A DNA stretch of 64,000 nucleotides, from the NCBI RefSeq assembly GCF_000974785.1, contig NZ_BBWV01000004.1, positions 1-64,000 of the forward strand. Reading direction: 5' to 3'. Shown here piece by piece: positions 50,993 to 61,300 of this stretch. Position numbers and translations under genes: made by a program. Position 1 is the first letter of the stretch. The number at the start of each line of letters is the position of its first letter. Origin of the DNA: Flavihumibacter petaseus NBRC 106054 (GTDB lineage Bacteria > Bacteroidota > Bacteroidia > Chitinophagales > Chitinophagaceae). The notes beneath the pieces were generated by a model, which was not told the origin of the DNA, did not search any database, and saw only the letters and a program-made list of their open reading frames with translations.

Positions 50993-53900
50993 ATGTTAGG
51001 TTTTATCCAGCAACTATTCGGAGGCAGCAAATCCGAAAAAGATATTAAGCAAATACAGCCGATTGTAGCCAAGGTTAATGAATATTTCGTTGCTTATCAA
51101 TCACTTTCCAACGATGCCCTCCGGGCCAAATCTGCCGAATTCCGTACCCGGATCAACGATAGCCTCCAGGAAGTGGACGCCGAGATCACCCGCCTGACCC
51201 AGGAAGCAGAAGCGCTTCCTTTCAGCGATTTCACCGGGAAAGAGGCGATCTACGTGGAAGTGGACAAGCTCCGCAAGAAGCGCAACGAAGAGATTGAAGC
51301 GGCCCTGAAACTGATTGCGCCCGAAGCTTTCGCGGTGATCAAGGAAACCAGCCGCCGGTTTAAGGAAAATGCGACTATTACAGCTGCTGCGACGGAACTC
51401 GACCGCCAACTCGCTGTAAAAAAGGACTATATCAAAATTGAAGGAGACCAGGCCGTTTTCAGCAATACCTGGACGGCCGCGGGGGGTACCATCACCTGGA
51501 ACATGGTGCATTATGACGTGCAGCTGATCGGTGGTTACGTACTTCATTCCGGCAAGATCGCCGAAATGGCCACCGGTGAAGGTAAAACCCTGGTGTCGAC
51601 CCTCCCCGCCTACCTGAATGCACTCGCCGGACAAGGCGTGCACATCGTTACGGTGAACGACTACCTCGCCCGCCGTGACTCTGAATGGAACGGCCCCATC
51701 TTCGAATGGCTCGGCCTCACGGTGGATTGTATCGACAAACACCAGCCGAACAGTGAAGAACGCCGCCGCGCCTATCATGCCGATATTACCTACGGCACCA
51801 ACAATGAATTCGGTTTCGACTACCTCCGCGACAACATGGTACATAGTCCGGATGAAATGGTACAACGCCGCCACCACTTCGCGATGGTGGATGAGGTCGA
51901 CTCCGTACTCATCGACGATGCCCGTACGCCCCTCATCATTTCCGGTCCCGTGCCCCGCGGCGACGAACAGCAGTACCACCTGTTGAAACCCCGTGTACTC
52001 CAGCTTTTTGATGCCCAGAAGCAGGTTACCAACCGCTTCCTCAATGAGGCCCGCAAAAAGATCGCTGAAGGCAATGATGACCCCAAAGACGGCGGCCTCG
52101 CCCTGATGCGCGCCTACCGCGGTCTTCCGAAAAGCAGCGCCCTGATCAAGTTCCTCAGCGAACCTGGCGTTAAGGTAAAACTCCAGAAATCCGAGAACTA
52201 CTACCTGGCCGACCAGCAAAGGGAAATGCCTAAAGTAGACACCGAGCTGTTTTTTTATATCGACGAGAAAAACAACTCCGTTGACCTTACCGACAAGGGT
52301 ATCCAGATGATCACCCGGTCAGGAGAAGATCCTGAATTCTTCGTACTGCCCGATATCGCCCTCAAACTTGGCGAGATCGAACAGAGCACTGCCTCGGCAG
52401 AAGAAAAACTCCAGCAGAAAGAACAACTGCTGAGCGAATATACCCTCAAGGCCGACCGCATTCACACGATTCAGCAATTACTGAAAGCCTATACCCTGTT
52501 CGACAAAGACGTTGAATACGTGGTGATGGACGGACAGGTAAAAATCGTGGATGAGCAGACGGGCCGGATCCTGGATGGCCGCCGTTATTCTGACGGCCTG
52601 CACCAGGCGATCGAAGCGAAAGAGAATGTGAAGATCGAAGCCGCCACCCAGACCTATGCCACCGTTACGCTCCAGAACTATTTCCGGATGTACCACAAAC
52701 TCTGTGGTATGACCGGTACAGCCGAAACCGAAGCAGCTGAATTGTGGGATATCTACAAACTCGACGTGGTAACGATCCCGACCAATCTGAACATTATCCG
52801 GAAAGACCACCAGGATCTCGTTTACAAGACCAAACGCGAAAAATACTCCGCCGTAATCGAGGAGATCGAGAACCTCAGCAAAGCCGGCCGTCCCGTGCTG
52901 GTGGGTACCACCTCCGTTGAGGTGAGCGAATTGCTCAGCCGGATGCTGCAGGTGAAAAAGATCCCCCACAACGTACTGAACGCCAAACAGCACGCCCGCG
53001 AAGCGCAGGTGGTTGCTGAAGCCGGTCTCCCCGGTGCCGTGACCATCGCCACCAACATGGCAGGCCGCGGTACGGATATCAAACTCGGACCCGGCGTAAA
53101 AGAAGCTGGAGGTCTCGCCATCATTGGTACGGAACGCCACGAAAGCCGCCGTGTTGACCGCCAGCTGCGTGGTCGTGCCGGCCGCCAGGGTGACCCGGGT
53201 ACGTCCCAGTTCTATGTATCCATGGAAGATGACCTGATGCGCATGTTCGGCAGCGACCGCATCGCCTCCCTGATGGACCGTATGGGCTACAAGGAAGGTG
53301 AAGTGATCCAGCACAGCATGATCACCAAGAGCATTGAAAGGGCGCAGAAGAAAGTGGAAGAAAACAACTTCGGCATCCGTAAGCGCCTGCTGGAATACGA
53401 TGACGTCATGAACAAGCAGCGGAACGTGGTATACAAGAAAAGGCAGCACGCCCTCTTCGGAGAAAGGCTTGCACTCGATCTTGACAACGCCTTCTACACT
53501 GTTGCCGAGGGTCTCATCAGCTCTTTCAAAGAGCAGGAGGACTACGACGGTTTCAAACTGGCTACCATCGTGAACTTTGGCATTGATACAGCCATCACGC
53601 CTGCCGAATTCAAATCAACGAATGCCCAGACTCTCGCTGATAAACTATACAACGAGGCCACTGAAAATTACCAGCGCAAGATGAACGCACTGAAAGACCA
53701 GGCAACACCGGTCTTCCAGAATATCCGCGCCACCCAGGGCCAGCACATCGAAAACGTGGTGGTACCGTTTACGGATGGCCGTAAGGGTGTCAGCGTGCTG
53801 AGCAATATGCAGAAGACGCTTGATACCAATGGCCGCGAACTGGTGAATGCTGTTGAACGCACCATCACGCTCGCCATGATCGATGACGCCTGGAAAGAGC

Positions 53901-54322
53901 ACCTGCGCTCTATGGACGACCTGAAACAAAGTGTTCAGACTGCCTATCTCGAGCAGAAGGATCCGCTGGTGATCTACAAGGTGGAGGCTTTTGATCTTTT
54001 CCGCAAGATGGACAGCGAAGTGAACATGAGCATCGTGTCTTTCCTTTGCCATTGCGGCATCCCGATGGAACAGCAACAGCCCGCAGAAGTGATCCGTGAG
54101 GGCCGTGAGGAAAAGACCGACATGAGTAAATTGTCGGCCAACAAGGAAGAAGTAGATGCCCGCGGTGATGATTATGCTGCAAATCAGAACGACTATTATG
54201 ATCCTACCGGAGGCCCTGTAGTGCAGGAACCGGTACGGGTGGGTCCGAAGGTTGGCCGTAATGATCCATGTCCATGCGGAAGCGGCAAAAAATACAAGAA
54301 CTGTCACGGCGCCAACGCTTAA
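50993..54322 (+). CDS. secA: protein translocase ATPase SecA
   Basis: A 1109-residue motor of Sec protein export. Walker A (TGEGKT, Gly195-Thr199), Walker B-like VDEVDSVLIDDARTPLIISG, the helicase block TNMAGRGTDIKLGPGV and HESRRVDRQLRGRAGRQGD are all present. The C-terminus is a SEC-C zinc motif (NDPCPCGSGKKYKNCHG). It is about 200 residues longer than E. coli SecA, with added sequence in the nucleotide-binding-domain and preprotein-binding region (around 310-480), usual in Bacteroidota. Single-gene unit with a terminator 24 bases after the stop. Confidence 0.97.
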   Translation: MLGFIQQLFGGSKSEKDIKQIQPIVAKVNEYFVAYQSLSNDALRAKSAEFRTRINDSLQEVDAEITRLTQEAEALPFSDFTGKEAIYVEVDKLRKKRNEEIEAALKLIAPEAFAVIKETSRRFKENATITAAATELDRQLAVKKDYIKIEGDQAVFSNTWTAAGGTITWNMVHYDVQLIGGYVLHSGKIAEMATGEGKTLVSTLPAYLNALAGQGVHIVTVNDYLARRDSEWNGPIFEWLGLTVDCIDKHQPNSEERRRAYHADITYGTNNEFGFDYLRDNMVHSPDEMVQRRHHFAMVDEVDSVLIDDARTPLIISGPVPRGDEQQYHLLKPRVLQLFDAQKQVTNRFLNEARKKIAEGNDDPKDGGLALMRAYRGLPKSSALIKFLSEPGVKVKLQKSENYYLADQQREMPKVDTELFFYIDEKNNSVDLTDKGIQMITRSGEDPEFFVLPDIALKLGEIEQSTASAEEKLQQKEQLLSEYTLKADRIHTIQQLLKAYTLFDKDVEYVVMDGQVKIVDEQTGRILDGRRYSDGLHQAIEAKENVKIEAATQTYATVTLQNYFRMYHKLCGMTGTAETEAAELWDIYKLDVVTIPTNLNIIRKDHQDLVYKTKREKYSAVIEEIENLSKAGRPVLVGTTSVEVSELLSRMLQVKKIPHNVLNAKQHAREAQVVAEAGLPGAVTIATNMAGRGTDIKLGPGVKEAGGLAIIGTERHESRRVDRQLRGRAGRQGDPGTSQFYVSMEDDLMRMFGSDRIASLMDRMGYKEGEVIQHSMITKSIERAQKKVEENNFGIRKRLLEYDDVMNKQRNVVYKKRQHALFGERLALDLDNAFYTVAEGLISSFKEQEDYDGFKLATIVNFGIDTAITPAEFKSTNAQTLADKLYNEATENYQRKMNALKDQATPVFQNIRATQGQHIENVVVPFTDGRKGVSVLSNMQKTLDTNGRELVNAVERTITLAMIDDAWKEHLRSMDDLKQSVQTAYLEQKDPLVIYKVEAFDLFRKMDSEVNMSIVSFLCHCGIPMEQQQPAEVIREGREEKTDMSKLSANKEEVDARGDDYAANQNDYYDPTGGPVVQEPVRVGPKVGRNDPCPCGSGKKYKNCHGANA

Positions 54323-54346
54323 GCGCAGCCGACTTTATACTATTTT

Positions 54347-54376
54347 GCCTCGGGTTTCACCCGGGGCTTTTTTTTC
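54347..54376 (+). terminator. intrinsic terminator of secA
   Basis: GCCTCGGG (54347-54354) pairs with CCCGGGGC (54360-54367, one T-G pair) around a TTTCA loop, followed by nine T. Confidence 0.9.
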
Positions 54377-54442
54377 CTGCCTACGCTAAAGCTTTGGCAG
54401 GCGATGCACACCAAGCACGCAAAGGAGCAATGGCGCAAAGAA
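54371..54442 (+). repeat. left copy of inverted REP-like repeat
   Basis: It holds CCTGCCTACGCT then AAAGCTTTGGCAGGCGATGC, a near-palindrome, and continues through GCAAAGGAGCAATGGCGCAAAG. The right copy at 55697-55758 is its reverse complement apart from a few changes and a roughly 10-base indel. Confidence 0.7.
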
Positions 54443-54649
54443 GAAAATCCATTTAGGTATCAGGTTTGTTTTCGTTCGGCTGATATATTGATTTTCGGGT
54501 ACCCGATAAGTTTGCCAGCCTGCGGCTGGAAGCACGCAATAGCTAGCCGATCAGGGGGTACCCCAAATAATGTGTCAAGCCAGATCAGGATTTACGCTCT
54601 AACCTGTATAGCTATTCAGGGCAGGCATAAGGCAGCTTCAAATAAGTCT

Positions 54650-54740
54650 AAAAATAGTCTTATCCTAGTGTCATTCCCGTGTAAACGGGTGGCTTTACCC
54701 GGGGAGGAGGCTGGGTTGACACTAGGATAAGACCATTTTT
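54650..54740. repeat. long near-perfect hairpin
   Basis: 24-base arms 54650-54673 and 54717-54740 pair at 23 of 24 positions around a 43-base loop that itself contains CCCG TGTAAA CGGG and a following TTTACCCGGGG. The right arm is followed closely by a T-run (AAGCTTTTTTC). Confidence 0.75.
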
Positions 54741-54989
54741 AAGCTTTTTTCAGGCCAGAAATAATTTGGAGCCGACCGGAGATCCGACCCCAGTTCGGAG
54801 CTATTCCCCGACCTCTTTGCTACCTCTGTTCAACCTCTGTTGGACCTCGAAAGCTATACGCCGGGTACTCGGGTTTACCTCGAAAACAGAGGCAAACACC
54901 TCGGATTCCGAGGTCAACGCGTGGTTCTACATAGGGAACAAAGGCCTGGAACAGAGGCGGAATCAAGGGTTTTGTGATCTCATCCCAGA

Positions 54990-55052
54990 AAAAGTGCAAC
55001 CTCGTCCCGCCAAAAGTGCAACCTCGTCCCTGGAAAAGTGCAACCTCGTCCC
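54990..55052 (+). repeat. three tandem copies with a 22-base period
   Basis: AAAAGTGCAACCTCGTCCC occurs at 54990-55008, 55012-55030 and 55034-55052, identical each time, separated by 3 variable bases. A degenerate copy precedes them (to 54986). ACCTCG and ACCTCTG words are also frequent in the 200 bases upstream. Confidence 0.85.
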
Positions 55053-55208
55053 AATTCAGACGAAAAATTGAAGCCTGGTATTAATTTTGGTTTCCAGTTC
55101 AGGTGGCGTTTATGCCCTGCCGTTACCGGGGTTTATCAGCTGAACTTAGTTCTTTTTGGTTTTGTGTTGGAGACGTCCCGGACCCCGGGTGTAGTAAGGT
55201 TTAGAAAA

Positions 55209-55241
55209 GGGTTTCGTTCGGGTTTCGTTCGGGTTTCGTTC
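55209..55241 (+). repeat. three tandem copies of an 11-base unit
   Basis: GGGTTTCGTTC is repeated three times without gaps, followed directly by the palindrome CGTTAAATTAACG (55241-55253). Confidence 0.85.
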
Positions 55242-55696
55242 GTTAAATTAACGAAGCACTCCTCTGAAACCCCGGACCAGAGCCGAAGGCAACCCGAAGA
55301 AAGCTGCTGTAAACGGCATAAAGGGGGGTGTAAATGGCTTAACAGTACTATTCGCTTCCATTTTCAGAAAGACCCCTGGTTCTGGAAACCCTGGTTCTGG
55401 TGCCTTGCCAAGGAAAACCGGTTAAATTGGAATAACGGCTCCGAACAGGCGAAATTCAAGGAAAATACAGCGACCGGGCTTACTACCAGCGCTGGGCATC
55501 CAAAAGGCCGTGGTTCGTCTAAAAACAACCAAAGAATTCATTCCGGATGCCAGGTTGCACTCAAAGGAACACGAACCTGCCTGGCACCGCGGCCTAAAAA
55601 TTTTCTTCTTGCGAACTTTCAGCCGCAGGCTGACTATCTCCCAGTTACACGAATAACTGCCTGTCAAACTCAACCGGAATGCTGCATTAAAAACCA

Positions 55697-55758
55697 CTCT
55701 GCGCCTTTGCTCCTCCGCGTGCATCGCCTGCCGAAGCTTCAGCGTAGGCAGGAAAAAA
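55697..55758 (-). repeat. right copy of inverted REP-like repeat
   Basis: Reverse complement of the repeat at 54371-54442, with GCCTGCCGAAGCTTCAGCGT at its palindromic core. Confidence 0.7.
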
Positions 55759-55835
55759 CTAAGCGGGAAAACTGCCCGCAAAAACACGACCCGTATGAAA
55801 ATCTTCTCAAAAAAAACTGCATGAAATAATGCGCT

Positions 55836-57035
55836 CTACAACCTAAGCTTCAGAAACCGCCGCGTGAGCAGGCCGGCCAGCACAATCACCAGCACAGAAA
55901 ACAGAAGCGATTTGATCAGCCCAACGCCGCCCGTCAACAGAAACGCAGGCAACGACCAGCCTGTAAAAAGCACAACGGCGTAAGCATAGTAAGGAATCAG
56001 GTAACACAGCAACGTTTCCGTACCGGCGGGACGAATCACCGAAAACCAGTTGCCTTTTTTCCGGAGATCCACCAGCCAGTACACCACCAGGAAAACCAGC
56101 AGCGTGATGCCACTGCAAATCAACACCCATGAAGGGGTAGCGCGGATCTTGGAAATGCCACCAACCGGGCGCATCAGAAAACCGGCGATAATCAACACAA
56201 CGCCTGCTGCGAGAAAGATGCCGAGCAGGCGTTTCCATTGAAAAGGTTGCTTGTTCACTTCTTTCCAGAATACTTCGGAAGCAATGGCGCCACCAATCGT
56301 GAAGGCTGTCATTGATCCTTCTCCAATGGGTGAAATCAACGTTCGCAGCAAACCGCCGGATGGTAGCAGGTGAAGATGGTTTAAAGTACAAAGGGCCATG
56401 CTGATCAGCCATCCTGCCCAAAGCGCGATCCGGTTGCCGCTGCTCCAGGCATACAGCAATGCACCAACCAGGTATGCCCAGCCGATCAGCCCCAGGATGC
56501 CCCACCACCAGGTGGTAAAACCGGATAGATTGTCTCCTTCCCCACCCTTGTAACGGAAGGCAAGCATCAACAGCGTGATGATGCCGATGGCTTTCAGCGC
56601 ATAGGTCAGGGTTGCGTTCCAGGTGCGTGGGTATTGGTTCCAGATCAGGATGAAGCCGGTGCAGGCAAGCACATTCCAGAGGCCGCGGGAAATTCCTGAA
56701 GCGGCTTCATTAATGTATTCACCGTTTACAAGAAACAGCCCCATCACCAGCAGCGCCAATCCGCGAAGGGTGATATGGCCGGTGATCGCAGCCATAGATT
56801 CTCCTTTCTGCATCCGGTTGCGGATGGCAAAGGGGGTAGACATGCCCACGATAAACAGGAAAGCGGGAAAAACAGTATCTGCCAGGCCCATCCCATCCGC
56901 ATCGGCGGACACATGTTCAAGCCAGTCGGGGATGCCTTTCAGTGACCAGAGGTCGTTGACGAAGATCATCAGCAACATGGTCAGCGCACGCAATACATCG
57001 ATGGCGCCGATACGGATGGTGGGGTTCTGATTCAT
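55836..57035 (-). CDS. DUF5009/COG4299-type multi-pass acyltransferase-like membrane protein
   Basis: A 399-residue inner-membrane protein with about ten helices, of the family related to heparan-alpha-glucosaminide N-acetyltransferase. The N-terminal helix IRIGAIDVLRALTMLLMIFV followed by NDLW, and ADTVFPAFLFIVGMSTPFAI are the family signature. Members of this group are proposed to acetylate sugars across the membrane. It is the last of three minus-strand genes, 27 bases after the amidohydrolase gene. Confidence 0.88.
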   Translation of the reverse strand: MNQNPTIRIGAIDVLRALTMLLMIFVNDLWSLKGIPDWLEHVSADADGMGLADTVFPAFLFIVGMSTPFAIRNRMQKGESMAAITGHITLRGLALLVMGLFLVNGEYINEAASGISRGLWNVLACTGFILIWNQYPRTWNATLTYALKAIGIITLLMLAFRYKGGEGDNLSGFTTWWWGILGLIGWAYLVGALLYAWSSGNRIALWAGWLISMALCTLNHLHLLPSGGLLRTLISPIGEGSMTAFTIGGAIASEVFWKEVNKQPFQWKRLLGIFLAAGVVLIIAGFLMRPVGGISKIRATPSWVLICSGITLLVFLVVYWLVDLRKKGNWFSVIRPAGTETLLCYLIPYYAYAVVLFTGWSLPAFLLTGGVGLIKSLLFSVLVIVLAGLLTRRFLKLRL

Positions 57036-57062
57036 GGCAGCGGGGTTAAAATAGGGTTCGCG

Positions 57063-58373
57063 TTATTTAAGACTGTACTTGTGTTTATAGCGCTCATTCA
57101 GTTGTTTATGTTTGTCGGTCAGGTCGATCAATCGCCCCTGGATAAAAGCCTGGGTGATCACACTGCTGCGCATATCTAGAATATCACCTTCGCTAACAAC
57201 GAAATTAGCGTCTTTGCCAGGCTCGAGGGAACCTGTACGATCGGCAATACCGAGGATGCGTGCTGCATTCAGGGTGATGGCTTGCAATGCCTGTTCTTTC
57301 GTCAGTCCATACGCCGCAGCAGTGCCGGCATTGAAGGCAAGGTTACGTCCGCGGGTCTGTCCGTCTTCATCATTGATGGCGAACAACACGCCTGCCTGCT
57401 GCAGCATGGCGGGGGTTTTGTAAGGCTGATCCACATCGTCATCAGTAGCCGTGGGAAGACTGTGCATCTGGCTCAGGATGACAGCAATATTATTGGCTTT
57501 AAGCAGCGGTGCGATCTGAAAGCTTTCGCTTCCACCCACAATCACCACATCCATGCCGAATTCCTTAGAAAAGTCAACGGCCACCAGCATTTCCCGGACG
57601 GCATCGGCGTGCACAAACAATTTCTGCGACTTGTTGAACAAGCCTTTTACTGCTTCATACTTGAGGTTCGTGGAAGCATGGGCAGGTTCGAACGCATATG
57701 CTTTTGCTTCACGGAAAAATGCTTTCATCTTATCAACCTGCTCCATGCCCCTTTTCAGCGGATCCCCGGGAGGGTTGGAGGCATCGCCGAAGGGATTGGG
57801 TCGGTTGATCAGGTCCGGCATGTTCAGGTGAATGCCATTATCGGGTTTGTAACCTGCATCTTCCCAGTTCCAGGCATCGAGTTGCACCACCGAAGATGAC
57901 CCGCTGATCAGCCCGCCCTGTGGGGTAACACCGGCCAGCAGGATCCCGTTGCTGCGGAGCGTATTGATCACTTTTGAGTCACTGTTGTAGGCAACGATGG
58001 AACGGATGGAAGGATTGAATTCTCCGAGCTCGTTAAAGTCGGCGGTGGCGCGAACGGCATTCACCTCCACCAGTCCCAGTACGGATGAACTCAGGATAAG
58101 CCCGGGATACACATGCTTTCCTTTCACATCAAAAACCTTCACATCATCCATGGGGATGGGTAGATCTTTCGCAATCTTCTCAATTTTTCCGCCTTTTATC
58201 ATGATGGTCACGCCGTCCAGTACCTGTCCGTCACCCACATGAACAACAGCATTTTTAATAAACAGGAGGCCGTTGTAGGCCGGTGCCGGGTAAACCGTTT
58301 CCTGGGCAGCCACAGAAAGTGACAGCAGGCCGTAAAAAAGAAATCCGAATATATTTTTCATGGAGAATGTCAT
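57063..58373 (-). CDS. exported amidohydrolase-family protein
   Basis: A 436-residue imidazolonepropionase-like amidohydrolase with a signal peptide (MKNIFGFLFYGLLSLSVAAQ; ATG at 58373 or 58361). The beta-sandwich start (GVTIMIKGGKIEKIAKDLPI) and end (TGSLEPGKDANFVVSEGDIL) are typical. The HxH metal motif usual after VYPGLI is replaced by LSSSVLG, so one metal site seems missing. It overlaps the bigger amidohydrolase gene by one base (TAATG), so they are translated together and may form a complex. Confidence 0.85.
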   Translation of the reverse strand: MTFSMKNIFGFLFYGLLSLSVAAQETVYPAPAYNGLLFIKNAVVHVGDGQVLDGVTIMIKGGKIEKIAKDLPIPMDDVKVFDVKGKHVYPGLILSSSVLGLVEVNAVRATADFNELGEFNPSIRSIVAYNSDSKVINTLRSNGILLAGVTPQGGLISGSSSVVQLDAWNWEDAGYKPDNGIHLNMPDLINRPNPFGDASNPPGDPLKRGMEQVDKMKAFFREAKAYAFEPAHASTNLKYEAVKGLFNKSQKLFVHADAVREMLVAVDFSKEFGMDVVIVGGSESFQIAPLLKANNIAVILSQMHSLPTATDDDVDQPYKTPAMLQQAGVLFAINDEDGQTRGRNLAFNAGTAAAYGLTKEQALQAITLNAARILGIADRTGSLEPGKDANFVVSEGDILDMRSSVITQAFIQGRLIDLTDKHKQLNERYKHKYSLK

Positions 58374-61300
58374 TATTGGTTATTGGCTTGTTCACCGTCT
58401 ACCACGAGCAATCCGTGGCGGTGGAAATGTTCACTGCAGGTCTGCATGATTTCCATGCTGGCCTGGGCGGGAACAGTAGGTACACCACCTTTTTTCTCAC
58501 CGGCCATTTTCTGTACGAGGCGGCTGCGTTCTGCTGAAATAGCAGCTCTCAGGGCGAGGTCGCGGGTGCGGTCAAAATAGATGATGCCGTCTACGATCGT
58601 CTTTTCGGCTTTCGCATAGATGCTCAGCGGATTGTCAGACCACAATACCAGGTCCGCGTCTTTACCCACCTTAATGCTGCCCACCTTATTGTCGACGTGC
58701 AGCATTTTCGCTGGGTTCAACGTAACCATTTTCAGGGCATCTTCTTCACTCATTCCGGAGTACTTCACACTTTTTGCAGCTTCCTGGTTGAGGCGGCGTG
58801 CCATTTCTGCATCGTCGGAGTTGATCGCCACATTGAGCCCCACCTGCTGCATAATGCCCGCATTATAGGGAATGGCGTCCACCACTTCCATCTTGTACGC
58901 CCACCAGTCGCTGAAGGTGCTGGCGTTGGCGCCATGGGCTTTCATTTTATCGGCCACCTTGTATCCTTCCAGGATATGGGTGAATGTATTGAAGCGGAAT
59001 CCAAAGCGATCGCCTACCCGCATGGCTGCAGTGATCTCACTTTGTACGTAGGAATGGCAGGTGATAAAGCGCTTGCTGTTGAGGATCTCCACCAGGGCAT
59101 CCAGTTCAAGGTCACGCCGTACGGTAGCGAAGGGATCAGCAGTGACTTTTTTCCCTTTTCCGGTCGTGGTGCCGGTGCCGGCTGCGCGGATCGCCGCTTC
59201 ATAGTCACGGGCACGGGTAAACGCATCTGCCAATACTTCTTCCACACCCATGCGGGAATCCGGGAACCGGTTGTTTTGGGAAGACGACGTGCGTTTCACA
59301 TTTTCTCCGAGCGCAAATTTGATGAAAGGATCAGCACCGGCAAATTTGAGCGCCTCGGGGTTGCTTCCCCAGCGGAGCTTGATCAACTGGGTTTGTCCGC
59401 CGATGGTGTTGGCTGAACCGTGCAGGATATGCGAACTGGTTACTCCCCCGCTGAGCTGGCGGTAGATATTGATGTCTTCCGGGTTCAGGTTATCGGCTAT
59501 GCGTACTTCGGAGGTGACAGACTGTGCACCTTCATTGATCGACATGGCTGCAATGTGGCTGTGTTCGTCGATGATACCCGGCGTAAGGTGTTTGCCCGTA
59601 CCATCGATCACCTGTGCCCCGGCAGCAGAAAGACTTTTACCGACCGCTGCAATCTTTCCGTCTTTAACCAGCACATCGGCGCCTTCTATCTTTCCGTCTC
59701 CTTCATTGGTCCACACGGTTGCGTTGCGGATCAGGATCGTGGTGGAAACCGGGAGCGTATCCCAGCCATAGCCGTTAAAGGGGAATTGAATTTTTCCCAG
59801 CGAAAGCGGCGCTTTCTTTTTAATGCTGTCTGCTTTTGCGGCGACATCACTTTTGAACACGGCTGTCCACAGCAGCTTGTTGCCTGCCGTGTCTTCACCG
59901 GTTCCCTGCCAGCTGCCGTCGTTGTTCACACCGCTCAGGCGTGTAGTCTTTTTGCCGTTTTTGGTTTCCGGGAAACTGATGCGTACAAATTTTCCGTCGC
60001 TGCTGAATTTCGCATCAATGGTGTCTTTGGCGAAAAGCCTGGCCGATGTTGCGCTTTTTACTTCCAGCAGGTAGCTGGCAGATTGTTGTGCGCCCGTGAG
60101 GGTCAGCGTATACAGGCCATTTACGGCCGACCAGCCCGATTCGTTGACTGCATATTTCTCTCCCTGTACCCAGTTCTGATAAATGATGGTTTTCTCCTGG
60201 AATACCGGGCCGGATGTAATGAGGAAATTTGCCCATTTGCCTGGCTCCAGCGTACCGACATCAGTAGTACCGATCACGGCCGCCGGTGTGATGGTCAGTG
60301 CTTCCAGTGCCTTGTTTTCGGTGAGGCCGTATTCGATTGCCTTGCGCAGGCTGGCGAGAAACTGTTTGGTGTCTTTCAGATCAGCGGCAGTGAGACAGAA
60401 AGGAATGCCGGCCTTTTCAAAAGCGGCCGGATTGGTGGGTGCCAGCTCCCAGTGTTTCATATCGGCCAGGGAAACGAAACGTGCATCATTGGGATCCTCC
60501 ACATCCATCGCCTGCGGGAAATTCAGGGGCAGGATAAAGGTAGCGCCGGTGGCTTTCATGTCCGCTATGCGCTGGTATTCGTTGCCACCGCCCTTGATGA
60601 TGAACTGTGTACTGAATTCATCACCGATCCTATCGGCCCGTACAGCCATCCATTTATCGTTGGCTTCAAAAAAACCAGGCAATGCCTGGTTGTTGTTCCA
60701 TGCCTGCAGGCTCAGGTTGAGACCTTCTTTTGCCGGCCTGGATGCATACCATTTTCCGTCGATGAAGGATTGGCGCAGCAGGGCGATACTACCCATCAGG
60801 CTTGTCGGGTAGCTTTGCGTGGAAGAGCCTTTGCTGAAAGAATAAAATGCAGCAGCTCTCTCTTTCAGGATCACTTTGTTTTCCTTTTCGTTTGCCAGGG
60901 TGGCCAGTGTTCCGGTACCACGGGCAATACCATCTTTCTGATGGGTCAGGACGGTGCCAAACCCCTGGTCACGGAAATTTTTGGCTTTGCTGTCATCCAC
61001 CACAAACAGGGCTGCCGCTGAAATATCACTGCGGATCGCCTGGTTCCAGCCATAGGCGCCTTTCTGATTGCTGGTGAGTTGTGCCGGGGCGGAGAAATTG
61101 AAACCGCGTGACGGTCTTTCCGGTACCGGTAAGCCATAGTCGCTGTAAAGGTCAATGAAAGAAGGATAGATGTATTTTCCTTTGCAATCCACTACCATGG
61201 CCTGAACGGGCAATTGTATTTTTTCGCCTGCTGCAACGATCCTGCCGTCTTTTACGAGCAGTGTCGCATCCTGGATGGTAACACCCGGGCGAACGATAAG

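Larger units (their letters stand above)
54371..55835. other. repeat-rich stretch without recognisable genes
   Basis: Open frames here (for example 55038-55829 plus) read as Arg/Pro/Ser-rich translations of repeats and I do not accept them as genes. The stretch is bounded by inverted copies of a palindromic repeat (54371-54442 and 55697-55758) and contains a second inverted pair around CAGCCTGCGGCTG (about 54518 and 55622), a long hairpin and two sets of short tandem repeats. It could be a decayed mobile element or a set of structured repeats. Confidence 0.6.

Noticed and set aside
54990-55052. CRISPR array
   Set aside because: Units of 19 bases with 3-base spacers and only three copies do not fit CRISPR. 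No cas gene is in the window.
54404-55071. Two further open frames of about 100 codons after secA
   Set aside because: They lie in the repeat stretch and contain translated repeats.
55038-55829. Plus-strand open frame of 263 codons
   Set aside because: It covers tandem and inverted repeats, has an odd composition rich in Arg, Lys, Cys and Trp and no recognisable domain.
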